This document shows, one piece after another, positions 20,018-29,243 of a DNA stretch of 64,000 bases. Position 1 is the first letter of the stretch. Every line of letters begins with the position of its first letter. Source of the stretch: Teichococcus aerophilus (lineage in GTDB: Bacteria > Pseudomonadota > Alphaproteobacteria > Acetobacterales > Acetobacteraceae). The DNA is taken from assembly GCF_014490485.1 (NCBI RefSeq), contig NZ_JACTVA010000006.1:1-64000 (forward strand), read 5' to 3'. The notes under the pieces were generated by a model. That model was not told the DNA's origin and did no database searches. It was given only the letters and a program-made list of their open reading frames with translations. A program made the translations under genes and the position numbers.

Positions 20018-21250
20018 ATGCGCAAGATTCTGCTGGCGACCACTGCGGTCGCCGCTGCTGCCCTGTTCGGTCCGGGTGTGGCTTCCGCTCAGGAAGCTCC
20101 GACGGTTCGCGTTGGCGGTTATTTCCGTTTCAACTATGCGTTCGTCGACCAGTCCGGCGCCAACGGCGTTGGCGCCGCTGCCGGCACCAGCACGGGCAAG
20201 TCTGACTTCGCGTCCGACGCCGAAGTGCACGTGATCGTGACCGGCAAGGCCGCGAACGGCCTGACCTACGGCGCGACCATCGAAATCCAGGAAGACCAGA
20301 ACCGCCAGGCGACGGCGACGACGGCCACCAAGACCAGCCTGGACATCGATGAGCAGTATGTCTGGGTTGCCTACCCGACCCTCGGCCAGCTGCGCATGGG
20401 TGACGAAGACGGCGTGGTGCTCGGCGCCATGGTGACCGGCTTCAACACCTCCTTCGGCACCGGCGGCTTCGACGGCGACGTGTACGACTACATCATCGGC
20501 GCCAACCAGCGTCCGGGTTATGTGGCCGGTGGCGCGCTGGCCGACAGCTCCAAGGTCATCTACACCTCCCCGCAGTTCTTCGGCTTCGACTTCGGCGCCA
20601 GCTTCGCCTTCAACAACGGCGAAGGTGAAGACTCCGGCTGCGAAAGCGTCAGCGCTGCCTGCGACCGCACCGGCTCCACCCCCGGTGGCGTCCTGCGCAT
20701 GCGCAATGAGCGTCAGGTCGCCCTGCGTTACCGCGGTTCCTTCGGCGGCGTCGGCGTCCAGGCGATGGTTGGCTATGTCGGTTCCGACGTCGTCACCAAC
20801 AGCACCGGCCAGTCCGGCAAGCAGGTCAGCGCTGGCCAGGCCGGCGTGAACCTGAGCGCCTACGGCTTCCTGCTGGGTGCCAACTACACCCGCGGTTCGT
20901 CCAACGGCGGCTACGCGCCGATCGCCCGCAGCGGCGGCGCCATCGTCGACGATCGTGACATGGAGCAGTACACCCTCGGTCTGTCCTACACCTGGCAGGC
21001 CCTGACCGTCGGTGCCAACGGCTTCATCATCAACAGCGCTGGTAACCAGACTGTCGGTGCCGGCCGTCGTGACCGCGTCTGGTCGGTTGGTGCGAACTAC
21101 ACCCTGGCCCCGGGCCTGCAGGTTGTGGCCGAGTACATCAACATCGACCGCAAGGAAGCCGGCTTCGACTTCATCAACGGTGCCGCCGGCCGCGCGAACA
21201 ACAACGTCGGCTCCGACGTGTTCCTGACGGGCGTGCGCATCGCTTTCTGA
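20018..21250 (+). CDS. Gram-negative porin
   Basis: A 410-residue outer-membrane beta-barrel protein. A signal peptide (MRKILLATTAVAAAALFGPG...ASA, cut before QEAPT) is followed by alternating hydrophobic strands such as VRVGGYFRFNYAFV and TYGATIEIQ, many Gly/Asn turns, and a terminal phenylalanine (GVRIAF) as required for BAM recognition. The strong ribosome site GAGGAGGT lies seven bases before the ATG. Codon use is visibly biased toward a narrow set (GGC, AAC, CTG, GTC), as in highly expressed genes. It is probably monocistronic with the terminator right after it. Confidence 0.93.
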   Translation: MRKILLATTAVAAAALFGPGVASAQEAPTVRVGGYFRFNYAFVDQSGANGVGAAAGTSTGKSDFASDAEVHVIVTGKAANGLTYGATIEIQEDQNRQATATTATKTSLDIDEQYVWVAYPTLGQLRMGDEDGVVLGAMVTGFNTSFGTGGFDGDVYDYIIGANQRPGYVAGGALADSSKVIYTSPQFFGFDFGASFAFNNGEGEDSGCESVSAACDRTGSTPGGVLRMRNERQVALRYRGSFGGVGVQAMVGYVGSDVVTNSTGQSGKQVSAGQAGVNLSAYGFLLGANYTRGSSNGGYAPIARSGGAIVDDRDMEQYTLGLSYTWQALTVGANGFIINSAGNQTVGAGRRDRVWSVGANYTLAPGLQVVAEYINIDRKEAGFDFINGAAGRANNNVGSDVFLTGVRIAF

Positions 21251-21274
21251 TCCCTTCCGGGTCTGAAAACGACA

Positions 21275-21310
21275 AGGGCGGCAGGGGAACCTGCCGCCCT
21301 TTCTTTTTTT
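21275..21310 (+). terminator. Intrinsic terminator of the porin gene
   Basis: The stem GGGCGGCAGG (21276-21285) pairs with CCTGCCGCCC (21290-21299) around GGAA, followed by TTTCTTTTTTT. It is 24 bases after the stop codon. It is a textbook terminator and is unrelated in sequence to the dispersed repeat family, apart from the shared GGAA loop. Confidence 0.95.
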
Positions 21311-21351
21311 GCGCTTGATTGGATCAGTGGCCCGCCTATCGTGCGCCCGCC

Positions 21352-21870
21352 ATGCGCAAAATCCTCGCCTTCGGGCTGCTCCTCCCTCTGCTCGCCGCCT
21401 GCGGCAACAGCCGTCCGGTCGGTAACGATGAATACGGCGATGATAGCCGCCGCTCCCGCGTCTCGGGGCGGTTGGGTAACAGCGACGGCATCCTGATATT
21501 CGGTACCGACCGCACCACCCCGCAAGGCGGTGGGAATCAGGAAGGCGGGCTGGGCGTCAACGCCTATCTCTGGCGCGCCACGCTGGACACGCTGTCCTTC
21601 CTGCCGCTGTCGTCGGCCGATCCGTTCGGCGGCGTCATCATCACCGACTGGTACGCGCCTCCCTCCGCACCGGATGAGCGCTTCCGCGCCACGGCCTACA
21701 TCCTGGGCCGCCAGCTGCGTTCGGACGGCGTGCGCGTCACGGTGTTCCGCCAGGTCCGCCAGGGCGGCGCCTGGGTCGATGCCGCGGCGGCGCCGGGCAC
21801 GGCGACGGAGCTGGAGAACCAGGTCCTCTCCCGCGCGCGGGAGCTGCGCAGCCAGTCCGCCGGCCGCTGA
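21352..21870 (+). CDS. DUF3576 family lipoprotein
   Basis: A 172-residue protein with a lipoprotein signal: MRKILAFGLLLPLLAAC, with the acylated cysteine at residue 17. The mature part has the DUF3576 pattern (LGVNAYLWRATLDTLSFLPL, DPFGGVIITDWY, ERFRATAYILGRQLRSDGV), found in alphaproteobacteria ahead of leuS and lptE, as here. Its function is unknown; an envelope role is inferred from the signal and the neighbours. The ATG at 21352 is used because the lipobox follows at the proper distance. The next gene, leuS, starts 220 bases downstream. Confidence 0.88.
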   Translation: MRKILAFGLLLPLLAACGNSRPVGNDEYGDDSRRSRVSGRLGNSDGILIFGTDRTTPQGGGNQEGGLGVNAYLWRATLDTLSFLPLSSADPFGGVIITDWYAPPSAPDERFRATAYILGRQLRSDGVRVTVFRQVRQGGAWVDAAAAPGTATELENQVLSRARELRSQSAGR

Positions 21871-22089
21871 GGCGACAGCCGGGGCCTTCATGGCCCCGGC
21901 CACCCGCTTCCGGGGGCACAGGCAGGCCAGGAACCCCGGCCGCAGGCCCCTTCCGCCCCATCAAGCGGGGCAGGGGCGCGACGTCTGGCCCTTCCCTTAG
22001 CCGCGCTGAAATCCTATGCCATATCTGGCATCCGCCCAGCACGGACGCCACTTATCGACGTCCCCCGAACAGATCGATCGCCCGCTTTC

Positions 22090-24717
22090 ATGAACGACGC
22101 CGTGACCGCCAACCGCTCCGAGAACACCCGCCCCGAGCCTGCGCGCCCAGAGCCTGCGCGCTACGACTTCGCGCAGGCCGAGCCGCGTTGGCAGTCCGCC
22201 TGGAACACCCAGGGCTGCTTCCGCGCGCCGGACGTGCCGGATGGCAGCAAGCCAAAATACTATGTTCTTGAAATGTTCCCGTACCCGTCTGGCAAGATCC
22301 ATATGGGGCATGTGCGGAACTACACGTTGGGCGACGTGGTGGCCCGGTACAAGCGGGCACGCGGCCACCAGGTGATGCACCCGATGGGGTGGGACGCCTT
22401 CGGCCTGCCGGCGGAAAACGCGGCGCGCGAGCGCGGCGTGCACCCGGCGAAGTGGACCTACCAGAACATCGCCACCATGCGGGCCGAGCTTCAGCGCATG
22501 GGCCTCTCCCTGGAATGGGAGCGGGAATTCGCGACCTGCGACCCCTCCTATTACGGCCAGCAGCAGAAGCTGTTCCTGGAGTTCATGAAGGCCGGGCTGG
22601 CCGAACGTAAGGAAAGCTGGGTCAACTGGGACCCGGTGGACAATACCGTGCTGGCCAATGAGCAGGTGATCGATGGCCGCGGCTGGCGCTCCGGTGCGCT
22701 GGTGGAGAAGAAGAAGCTCTCCCAGTGGTTCCTGAGCATCACCAAGTTCGCGCCGGAGCTGCTGGCCGGGCTGGACACGCTGGACCGCTGGCCGGAACGC
22801 GTGCGCCTGATGCAGGCCAACTGGATCGGCCGCAGCGAGGGCGCGCGCGTGCGCTTCGACCTGGAAACCCCGGTCGATGGCCTGACGCAGGTGGAGGTGT
22901 TCACCACCCGGCCGGACACGCTGTTCGGCATGTCCTTCCTGGCCGTGGCCGCCGAGCATCCGCTGGCCGCCGCCGCGGCTGCGCGCAACCCCAGGATCGC
23001 CGAGTTCATCACCGAGGTCCGCAGCCTCGGCACGTCCGAGGCCGCGATCGAGCAGGCCGAGAAGCGCGGCATCGACACCGGCATCCGGGTGAAGCACCCG
23101 TTCAACGGCCAGACCTACCCGGTCTGGATCGCCAATTTCGTACTGATGGAATACGGCACCGGCGCCATCTTCGGCTGCCCGAGCGGTGACCAGCGCGACC
23201 TGGATTTCGCCCGCAAATACGACCTGCCGGTGCCGCCCGTGGTGCTGCCGCCCGGCGCCGACCCGGCCAGCTTCGCCATCGGCGACACCGCCTTCACCGA
23301 TGACGGTACGCTGTTCAACTCCGATTTCCTGGACGGCAAGGGCACGGCCGACGGCAAGCGCGCCGCCATCGATGCGCTGGAGGCCCAGGGGGCCGGCCAG
23401 GGCGTGGTGAACTGGCGCCTGCGCGACTGGGGCGTCTCCCGCCAGCGCTACTGGGGCTGCCCGATCCCGGTCATCCACTGCGACGATTGCGGCGCCGTGC
23501 CGGTGCCGCAGGACCAGTTGCCGGTGGTGCTGCCGGAGGACGTGGACTTCTCCAAGCCCGGCAACCCGCTGGACAACCACCCGACCTGGAAGCACGTGGC
23601 CTGCCCCGGCTGCGGCAAGCCGGCCCGCCGCGAGACCGATACCTTCGACACCTTCGTCGATTCGTCCTGGTACTTCGCCCGCTTCACCTCGCCCAAGGCC
23701 GAGACGCCGGTGGTGCCCGCCGCCGCCAATGCCTGGCTGCCGGTGGACCAGTATATCGGCGGTATCGAGCACGCGATCCTGCACCTGCTGTATTCCCGCT
23801 TCTTCACCCGCGGCCTCGCTTCCATGGGCCACCTGAAGACGCCGGAACCCTTCGCCGGGCTGTTCACCCAGGGCATGGTCCAGCACGCCTCCTACAAGTC
23901 CCAGGACGGCCGCTGGCTGGCACCGGACGAGGTGGAGCCGACCGCCGATGGCGGCGCCGTGGAGACGGCTACGGGCCTCTCCGTGACCATCTCCCGCAAC
24001 GACAAGATGTCCAAGTCGAAGCGCAACACGATCGACCCCGGCAGCATCATCGACCGCTACGGCGCGGATACCGCCCGCTGGTTCATCCTCTCCGACAACC
24101 CGCCCGACCGGGACATGGAGTGGACCGAGGCCGGCGCATCCGGTGCCGCCCGCTTCTCCCAGCGCCTGTACCGCACCACGGCGGGTGCCGTCGGCAGCCT
24201 GCCGGTGCCTGGCACCATGCCGGCGGAGGGTGTGGGGCGGGACCTGCGCCGCGTCACCCACCGCACCATCGCGGCGGTGACCGAGGCTCTGGAGACGTTC
24301 GCCTTCAACGTCGCCGTCGCGCGCATCCATGAGTTCGCCAATGCCATCGAGGCCGCCGGCGCCGAGGACGGCGCGGCGCGGCGGGAGGCGCTGGAGACCA
24401 TGGCGCGGCTGGTCGGCCCCATGATGCCGCATCTGGCGGAGGAAATGTGGTCCCTGCTGCGGCCGGACGAGAAGACCCTGGTGGCACAGTTGGCCTGGCC
24501 GGAATCCGACGCCTCCCTCGCCGCCGCCGACAGCGTGACGCTGGCGGTGCAGGTGCTGGGCAAGCTGCGGTCCACCCTGGCCGTGCCCATCGGCACCGAT
24601 GAAGCCACCGTATTCGCCCTGGCGGAAGCGGATGAGAATGTGCAGCGCGCCATCGCCGGGCGCCCGATCAGGAAGCGCATCCATGTCCCGGGACGTATCG
24701 TCAACTTTGTCGTCTGA
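22090..24717 (+). CDS. leuS: Leucyl-tRNA synthetase
   Basis: An 875-residue class I aminoacyl-tRNA synthetase charging tRNA-Leu. The HIGH motif appears as [19 protein letters not shown], the editing CP1 domain contains [13 protein letters not shown], and the catalytic loop is [11 protein letters not shown] short N-terminal extension rich in Glu/Pro/Ala (about 23 residues) precedes the usual start [15 protein letters not shown]. It is followed seven bases later by lptE and then holA, a common alphaproteobacterial order. Confidence 0.97.
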   Translation: MNDAVTANRSENTRPEPARPEPARYDFAQAEPRWQSAWNTQGCFRAPDVPDGSKPKYYVLEMFPYPSGKIHMGHVRNYTLGDVVARYKRARGHQVMHPMGWDAFGLPAENAARERGVHPAKWTYQNIATMRAELQRMGLSLEWEREFATCDPSYYGQQQKLFLEFMKAGLAERKESWVNWDPVDNTVLANEQVIDGRGWRSGALVEKKKLSQWFLSITKFAPELLAGLDTLDRWPERVRLMQANWIGRSEGARVRFDLETPVDGLTQVEVFTTRPDTLFGMSFLAVAAEHPLAAAAAARNPRIAEFITEVRSLGTSEAAIEQAEKRGIDTGIRVKHPFNGQTYPVWIANFVLMEYGTGAIFGCPSGDQRDLDFARKYDLPVPPVVLPPGADPASFAIGDTAFTDDGTLFNSDFLDGKGTADGKRAAIDALEAQGAGQGVVNWRLRDWGVSRQRYWGCPIPVIHCDDCGAVPVPQDQLPVVLPEDVDFSKPGNPLDNHPTWKHVACPGCGKPARRETDTFDTFVDSSWYFARFTSPKAETPVVPAAANAWLPVDQYIGGIEHAILHLLYSRFFTRGLASMGHLKTPEPFAGLFTQGMVQHASYKSQDGRWLAPDEVEPTADGGAVETATGLSVTISRNDKMSKSKRNTIDPGSIIDRYGADTARWFILSDNPPDRDMEWTEAGASGAARFSQRLYRTTAGAVGSLPVPGTMPAEGVGRDLRRVTHRTIAAVTEALETFAFNVAVARIHEFANAIEAAGAEDGAARREALETMARLVGPMMPHLAEEMWSLLRPDEKTLVAQLAWPESDASLAAADSVTLAVQVLGKLRSTLAVPIGTDEATVFALAEADENVQRAIAGRPIRKRIHVPGRIVNFVV

Positions 24718-24724
24718 TCGCGCC

Positions 24725-25252
24725 ATGACCCGCCGCCGTGGCCTGCTCGGGCTTGGCACGCTGGGGCTGCTCGGCCTGTCCGGCTGCGGGTTCCGCCCGC
24801 TCTACGGGCAGCGCGGTGCCCTCGGCGCCAATAGCTCGGTCGCGGCCGAACTGGGCGCCATCGACGTCGCCATCATCCCCGAGCGCAGCGGCCAGCTACT
24901 GCGCCGGGCGCTGCGGGAACGGCTGTGGGCCGGCGGGCAGTCCTCGCCCCGCTACACCCTGACGCTTGGCCTGCAGTTGGCGGCCGAGCCGGAGGGCTAC
25001 CGCACCGACGGCCTGCCGACGCGCATCCGCTACAACGCCACGGCCAACTGGTACCTCGCCACCAAGGAGGCGCCCCCCCGCATGGTGCTGACGGGGTCCG
25101 AGCGGGCGATGGACGCCTCCAACATCCCGGACAACCAGTTCTTCGCCGGCGACGCCTCGCGCGAGGCGATGATCTCCCGCCTCATCGACCAGCTGGCCGA
25201 GGACATCGTCACCCGGCTGGCGGTGCGCCTGCAGGAACAGCCTACGGGCTGA
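24725..25252 (+). CDS. lptE: LPS-assembly lipoprotein LptE
   Basis: A 175-residue outer-membrane lipoprotein that plugs the LptD barrel in lipopolysaccharide export. The signal RRRGLLGLGTLGLLGLSGC has its lipobox cysteine at about residue 20, immediately followed by GFRPLYG, the hallmark of alphaproteobacterial LptE. RYNATANWYL and LIDQLAEDIVTRL are also typical. The ATG at 24725 overlaps nothing and lies seven bases after leuS. The longer open frame starts inside leuS and was rejected. Confidence 0.92.
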   Translation: MTRRRGLLGLGTLGLLGLSGCGFRPLYGQRGALGANSSVAAELGAIDVAIIPERSGQLLRRALRERLWAGGQSSPRYTLTLGLQLAAEPEGYRTDGLPTRIRYNATANWYLATKEAPPRMVLTGSERAMDASNIPDNQFFAGDASREAMISRLIDQLAEDIVTRLAVRLQEQPTG

Positions 25253-25256
25253 ACCA

Positions 25257-26294
25257 GTGGCCAAGCTGGATGCCCGCCGGGTCGCTGCCTTCCTGAAGGA
25301 CCCCGGCCCGACCCGTGCCGTCCTGCTGCATGGCGAGGATGCCGGGCTGATCCGCGAGCGCGCGGACGCCCTGCAACAGGCTGTGGTCGGCGGCGACGAC
25401 CCCTTCCGCTACGCCGATCTGCCACGGGACGCCGCCTCCAAGCCCGGCGCCCTCTCCGGCGAGATGTCCGCCCTGGCACTGACGGGCGGCCGCCGCATGG
25501 TTCGCGTCCGCGATGCCACGGACGGCCTGACCGCCGGGGTCAAGGACGCCCTGAATGCCCCAGGAGACACGCTGCTGGTGCTGGAGGCCGGTGAACTACC
25601 ATCTCGCGCCAAGCTGCGCGCGTTGCTGGAGAGCCACCCACAGGCCGCCGTGATCGCCTGCTACCGCGAGCGTGGCGCGGAGCTGGCGGGGACCATTGCC
25701 AGCCTGCTGCGGGAGCAAGGCGTCAGCGCCGAGCCGTCCGCGCTGGAATGGCTGGCCGGCCGCCTGGGCGAAGACCGCATGCTGCTGCGGCGCGAGGTCG
25801 AGAAGCTCGCCCTTTATGTCGGCGAAGGCGGCACGCTGGGCGAGGAAGACGTGCTGGCCTGCATCGGCGACGGCTCCACCCTCGACCTGGACGAGGCCTT
25901 GATCGCCGCCACGGCCGGCGAGATCTCGGTGGCCGACCGCGCTTTGGACGTGGCACTGGGCGAGGGGGCCCACCCCGTCATGGTCGTGCGTGCCGCGCTC
26001 CGGCACATCCAGCGCCTCCACCTCGCCTCCCTCGCCATGGCCGCCGGTGCTCCCCCAGGCGCGGCTCTGGAAGGCCTGCGGCCGCCCGTATTCTTCCGCC
26101 ACAAGCCGGGTTTCGAACGCGCCCTGCGCTGCTGGAACCCCAGTTCCCTGGCCGCCGCCGGCGATGCGTTGCTGGAAGCTGAAAAGCGCACCAAATCCAG
26201 CTCCGCCGCCCGGCCGATCCCGGACCAGGCCATCGCCCGTGCCGCTGTCCTGACCCTGGCTCGCCAGGCCTTCGCGGCCCGCCGGCGGGGGTGA
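25257..26294 (+). CDS. holA: DNA polymerase III delta subunit
   Basis: A 345-residue clamp-loader subunit that opens the beta sliding clamp. AVLLHGEDAGLIRERA near the N-terminus, then ALTGGRRMVRVRDA and EWLAGRLGEDRMLLRREVEKL are the usual HolA landmarks, with an all-helical C-terminal domain. The start is GTG, four bases after the lptE stop. holA converges on parB with four repeat arms between them. Confidence 0.93.
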   Translation: MAKLDARRVAAFLKDPGPTRAVLLHGEDAGLIRERADALQQAVVGGDDPFRYADLPRDAASKPGALSGEMSALALTGGRRMVRVRDATDGLTAGVKDALNAPGDTLLVLEAGELPSRAKLRALLESHPQAAVIACYRERGAELAGTIASLLREQGVSAEPSALEWLAGRLGEDRMLLRREVEKLALYVGEGGTLGEEDVLACIGDGSTLDLDEALIAATAGEISVADRALDVALGEGAHPVMVVRAALRHIQRLHLASLAMAAGAPPGAALEGLRPPVFFRHKPGFERALRCWNPSSLAAAGDALLEAEKRTKSSSAARPIPDQAIARAAVLTLARQAFAARRRG

Positions 26295-26405
26295 TGGAGA
26301 CGTGCCCCGTGGGTTTCTCCTGGGGGCATGAAACATCGGCTGGGAAGGGGCCTGTCCTGCCACGACGTGGTTCGGGATGGTGGGGGCTCGCAGGAGCTGA
26401 AGGGC

Positions 26406-26915
26406 AGGAAGGCTGGGGAATGAATTCCCCAGGCCCCTTCTTTTTTTCTTCGAGTTTGGCGCTGCGCCTAGGGCTGCAAGCGGGCGCTTCTTGATGATAT
26501 TTAAATGGCCATCAGGGCTGAACTGTCAGTTGCCGGAGGTATTGGGCGGATCGGCATTCGGACTGGGACGGGAAGGCCGGGGGAAGGAATTCCCCGTACG
26601 CCATCTTTCCGGCGAGTCTGTTCAGGCGTGTGGCGGCGGGCCCAGACCGGGGTGTCGCCGGACGCTGCTGGTTCAGTCCAGATGGTCCGTGATCTTTGTC
26701 ACGGCCGCACCTGCTGCTAAGCCCCACGCCAGCTGACAAAAAAAGATGGGGTTTCAGGGGAATTCCTTCCCCTGACCTTTCCCTCCACAGAATCGAATGT
26801 CCATCAGCCCCAGGACCTCCGGCGCACCTAACCGTCTTTAGAAATGCCCCTTCATCGGCCACACCCAAACTCGAAGAAGAAAAGAAGGGTCCGGGGAATT
26901 CTTCCCCGGCCTTTG
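26406..26915. repeat. Composite terminator-like repeats, element 7 (nested pair)
   Basis: The order is forward (26406-26463), forward (26571-26625), inverted (26721-26780), inverted (26864-26915). The outer pair has consensus flanks and ends in CTTCGAGTTTGGCG and CCAAACTCGAAG. The inner forward arm is cut short (TTCCCCGTACGCC). The core motif GGCTGAACTGTCAGTTGCC lies at 26516-26534, between the two forward arms. This fills the convergent holA-parB gap; no gene was found in 26295-26958. Confidence 0.75.
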
Positions 26916-26958
26916 TCCTCTCTGCGGCTTCGAAACACCCCACGCAGGTGAGAAGGTA

Positions 26959-27810
26959 TCAGCGTCCCGGCGTCAGGAGGCGGATCAGGCCATCGAGCTG
27001 GTCCAGATCCTTGTAGGCGATGCTGATCTGGCCGCCACGGCCTCCGTGGCGGATGGCGACTTTCAGGCCCAGCTTCTCGGTCAGGTCGCGCTCCAGGGCG
27101 CGGGTATCCTTGTCTTCCGGTGCAGCCGCGGGGCGGGGGCGTTCGGCGGAGGCGGCGAGGGCTTCGGTCTGCCGCACATTCAGGCCGCGGGTCACCACCA
27201 GCTCGGCCAGCTTGGCGGGGTCGGGGGCGGTCAGCAGCGCGCGGGCGTGGCCGGCGGACAGGCTGCCACGGCCCAGCATCTCCCGTACCTTGGGCGGCAG
27301 GCCAAGCAGGCGTAGCGTGTTGGCGACGTGGCTGCGGCTCTTGCCGACGGCGCGGCCCAGATGGTCCTGGGTCAGGCCGAACTCGTCGGTCAGGCGGCGG
27401 TAGCCCTGGGCTTCCTCCAGCGCGTTCAGGTCCTCGCGCTGCAGGTTTTCGACCAAGGAGGCCGCCATGGCGGCGCGGTCGTCCATGTCATGGATGACCA
27501 CGGGCACGTCGTGCCGCTGTGCCAGTTGGGAAGCGCGCCAGCGGCGTTCACCGCCAATGATCTGGTAGGTGCCGGCATGGCCGGGCTTGGGCCGCACCAG
27601 GATGGGCTGCAGCACCCCATGCTCGCGGATGGAGGCCGCAAGCTCGGCCAGGCCGGATTGGTCGATCGGCCCACGTGGCTGGAAGGGCCCCGGCTCCAGC
27701 GCCTCGATCGGCAGGCTGCGGGGCGCCTGATTGGCGGCGGCGGGGTTGGGCTGGTCTCCCAGCAGGGCGGACAGGCCCATGCCCAGGCGGTTTGGCTTGC
27801 GTCCGCTCAT
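26959..27810 (-). CDS. parB: Chromosome partitioning protein ParB
   Basis: A 283-residue parS-binding CTPase clamp. PFQPRGPIDQSGLAELAASI, the CTP-site motif GERRWRAS, ENLQREDLNALEEAQGY and the helix-turn-helix DHLGRAVGKSRSHVANTLRLL are all present, with a C-terminal dimerisation domain. It overlaps parA by four bases. Two parS-type sites lie about 1.4 kb upstream in the same operon. Confidence 0.96.
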   Translation of the reverse strand: MSGRKPNRLGMGLSALLGDQPNPAAANQAPRSLPIEALEPGPFQPRGPIDQSGLAELAASIREHGVLQPILVRPKPGHAGTYQIIGGERRWRASQLAQRHDVPVVIHDMDDRAAMAASLVENLQREDLNALEEAQGYRRLTDEFGLTQDHLGRAVGKSRSHVANTLRLLGLPPKVREMLGRGSLSAGHARALLTAPDPAKLAELVVTRGLNVRQTEALAASAERPRPAAAPEDKDTRALERDLTEKLGLKVAIRHGGRGGQISIAYKDLDQLDGLIRLLTPGR

Positions 27811-28628
27811 GCGGTGTGCGCTCCGGCAAGTTTCGCGGCCGCGCGCTCGCGCCGCAGGAGTTCGGCAGCCAGCTTGATGTAAGCCTGGGCGCCGGTCGAT
27901 CTCATATCGTAGAGCAGCACGGGCAGGCCGTGGGACGGCGCCTCGCTGACGCGGATATTGCGGGGGATGACAGTGTCGAACACCTTGTCCCGGAAGAACG
28001 CCCGCACATCCGCCGCCACCAGTTCGGACAGGTTGTTGCGGCGGTCGAACATGGTCAGAACGATGCCGTCCAGCCGCAGGGCAGGGTTCAGCGCCCGCTT
28101 CACCCGCTCGATCGTGCGGGTGATCTGGGAGACGCCCTCCAACGCGAAGAACTCGGTCTGCAGCGGGATCATCACCGATTCCACGGCCACCAGCGCGTTC
28201 AGCGTCAGCAGACCGAGGGAAGGGGGGCAGTCGATCAGGATGAAGTCGAAGCCCTTCAGTGCCTCGGCACCGGCATCCAGGGCTTCCCGCAGGCGGTGCT
28301 CGCGGTTGTCCATGCCGACCAGCTCGATCTCGGCGCCGGCCAGGTCGTTATCGGCGGGCAGCAGGAACAGGTTGGGCACCTTGGTCTGCTGCATCAGCTC
28401 GCCCAGCGGGCGCTCGCCAATCAGCAGGGAGTAGCTGCCCTTGCCACGCTCGGCCCGTGGCAGGCCGAGGCCGGTGGAGGCATTGCCCTGCGGGTCCAGG
28501 TCGATGACCAGGACACGCTTCTTCGTTGCCAGGGCGGTGGCCAGGTTGATGGCGGTGGTGGTCTTGCCCACGCCACCCTTCTGGTTGGCGAGAGCGATAC
28601 GGCGGGTTGTGCGGTCAGGCCCCGGCAC
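27807..28628 (-). CDS. parA: Chromosome partitioning ATPase ParA
   Basis: A 273-residue deviant-Walker ATPase that moves ParB-bound origins. It has ALANQKGGVGKTTTAINLA near the start, VLVIDLDPQGNAS, and FDFILIDCPPSLGLLTLNAL. I choose the GTG at 28628 ([13 protein letters not shown]), overlapping the end of rsmG by 14 bases. The frame is open to 28766, but the extra residues lie entirely inside rsmG and have no ParA character. Confidence 0.94.
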   Translation of the reverse strand: MPGPDRTTRRIALANQKGGVGKTTTAINLATALATKKRVLVIDLDPQGNASTGLGLPRAERGKGSYSLLIGERPLGELMQQTKVPNLFLLPADNDLAGAEIELVGMDNREHRLREALDAGAEALKGFDFILIDCPPSLGLLTLNALVAVESVMIPLQTEFFALEGVSQITRTIERVKRALNPALRLDGIVLTMFDRRNNLSELVAADVRAFFRDKVFDTVIPRNIRVSEAPSHGLPVLLYDMRSTGAQAYIKLAAELLRRERAAAKLAGAHTA

Positions 28629-29235
28629 GGCGAATCCTCGAAAGGCGGAAGATGGAAGCGTCGGGTTCGGTGGTGCTCTTGAACCGCTCGGCCGACAAAG
28701 TCCAGCCTGCGGCGGTGGCCTCCAGCTCCTCCAGCGCCGTGCGGCCCTTGGGGAAGATGGCGACACCGTCGGGCGCCAGCAGGCGTTCGGCCCAGGGCAG
28801 CATCTTCTCCAGCGGACCGAGGGCGCGTGCGGTCAGCACGGCGAGCGGCGGTAGCGCCGCGGCGTCGATCCGCTCCGCATGGACACGGACATGGGTGAGG
28901 CCGAGTTCGCCGACCACTGTCTGCAGGAAGGCGGCCTTGCGACGGTCGGATTCCACCAGATGCATGGGCCGGTCCAGTGCCATGGCCAGGATCAGGCCTG
29001 GAAAACCGCCCCCGGTGCCGATATCGCCCATCGGCGCATCGCCGGGCGGTACCAGACCCAGCAGCTGGATCGAATCGACAATGTGGCGTTGCCGCAGCGC
29101 CTGCTCCGTCGTGGGGCCGATCAGATTGATGCTGGCGTTCCAGCGCAGCAGCAGCGGTATGAAGGCATCAATCCGCGCGGCTGTTTCACGTGAAACATCG
29201 GCCGAGGGGAGGTCGAGGGCCGGTGGGTGTTTCAC
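28615..29235 (-). CDS. rsmG: 16S rRNA (guanine527-N7)-methyltransferase
   Basis: A 206-residue SAM-dependent methyltransferase. The motif [16 protein letters not shown] is the SAM-binding loop; [19 protein letters not shown] and [14 protein letters not shown] fit RsmG/GidB. The GTG start at 29235 lies inside a parS-like palindrome and overlaps the mnmG stop by four bases. A second parS site near its 5' end encodes Val-Ser-Arg-Glu-Thr. Confidence 0.94.
   Translation of the reverse strand: MKHPPALDLPSADVSRETAARIDAFIPLLLRWNASINLIGPTTEQALRQRHIVDSIQLLGLVPPGDAPMGDIGTGGGFPGLILAMALDRPMHLVESDRRKAAFLQTVVGELGLTHVRVHAERIDAAALPPLAVLTARALGPLEKMLPWAERLLAPDGVAIFPKGRTALEELEATAAGWTLSAERFKSTTEPDASIFRLSRIRRAGA
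29182..29197. promoter_or_regulatory. parS: parS site, perfect 16-base palindrome
   Basis: TGTTTCACGTGAAACA, the exact consensus ParB-binding palindrome, lies inside the rsmG coding region and encodes Val-Ser-Arg-Glu-Thr. It is in the parAB operon region, as expected for centromere sites near the origin. Confidence 0.95.
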
Positions 29236-29243
29236 GTGAAACG
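29228..29243. promoter_or_regulatory. parS: parS site, 15 of 16 matches
   Basis: TGTTTCACGTGAAACG differs from the palindrome at the last base. On the minus strand it carries the last residues and stop of mnmG (Phe-Thr-stop) and the GTG start of rsmG at the same time. It is 30 bases from the first site, leaving room for two ParB dimers. Confidence 0.88.

Noticed and set aside
21997-24759. A 920-residue minus-strand frame opposite leuS
   Set aside because: It is an antisense shadow with no recognisable motif; leuS is complete in the other direction.
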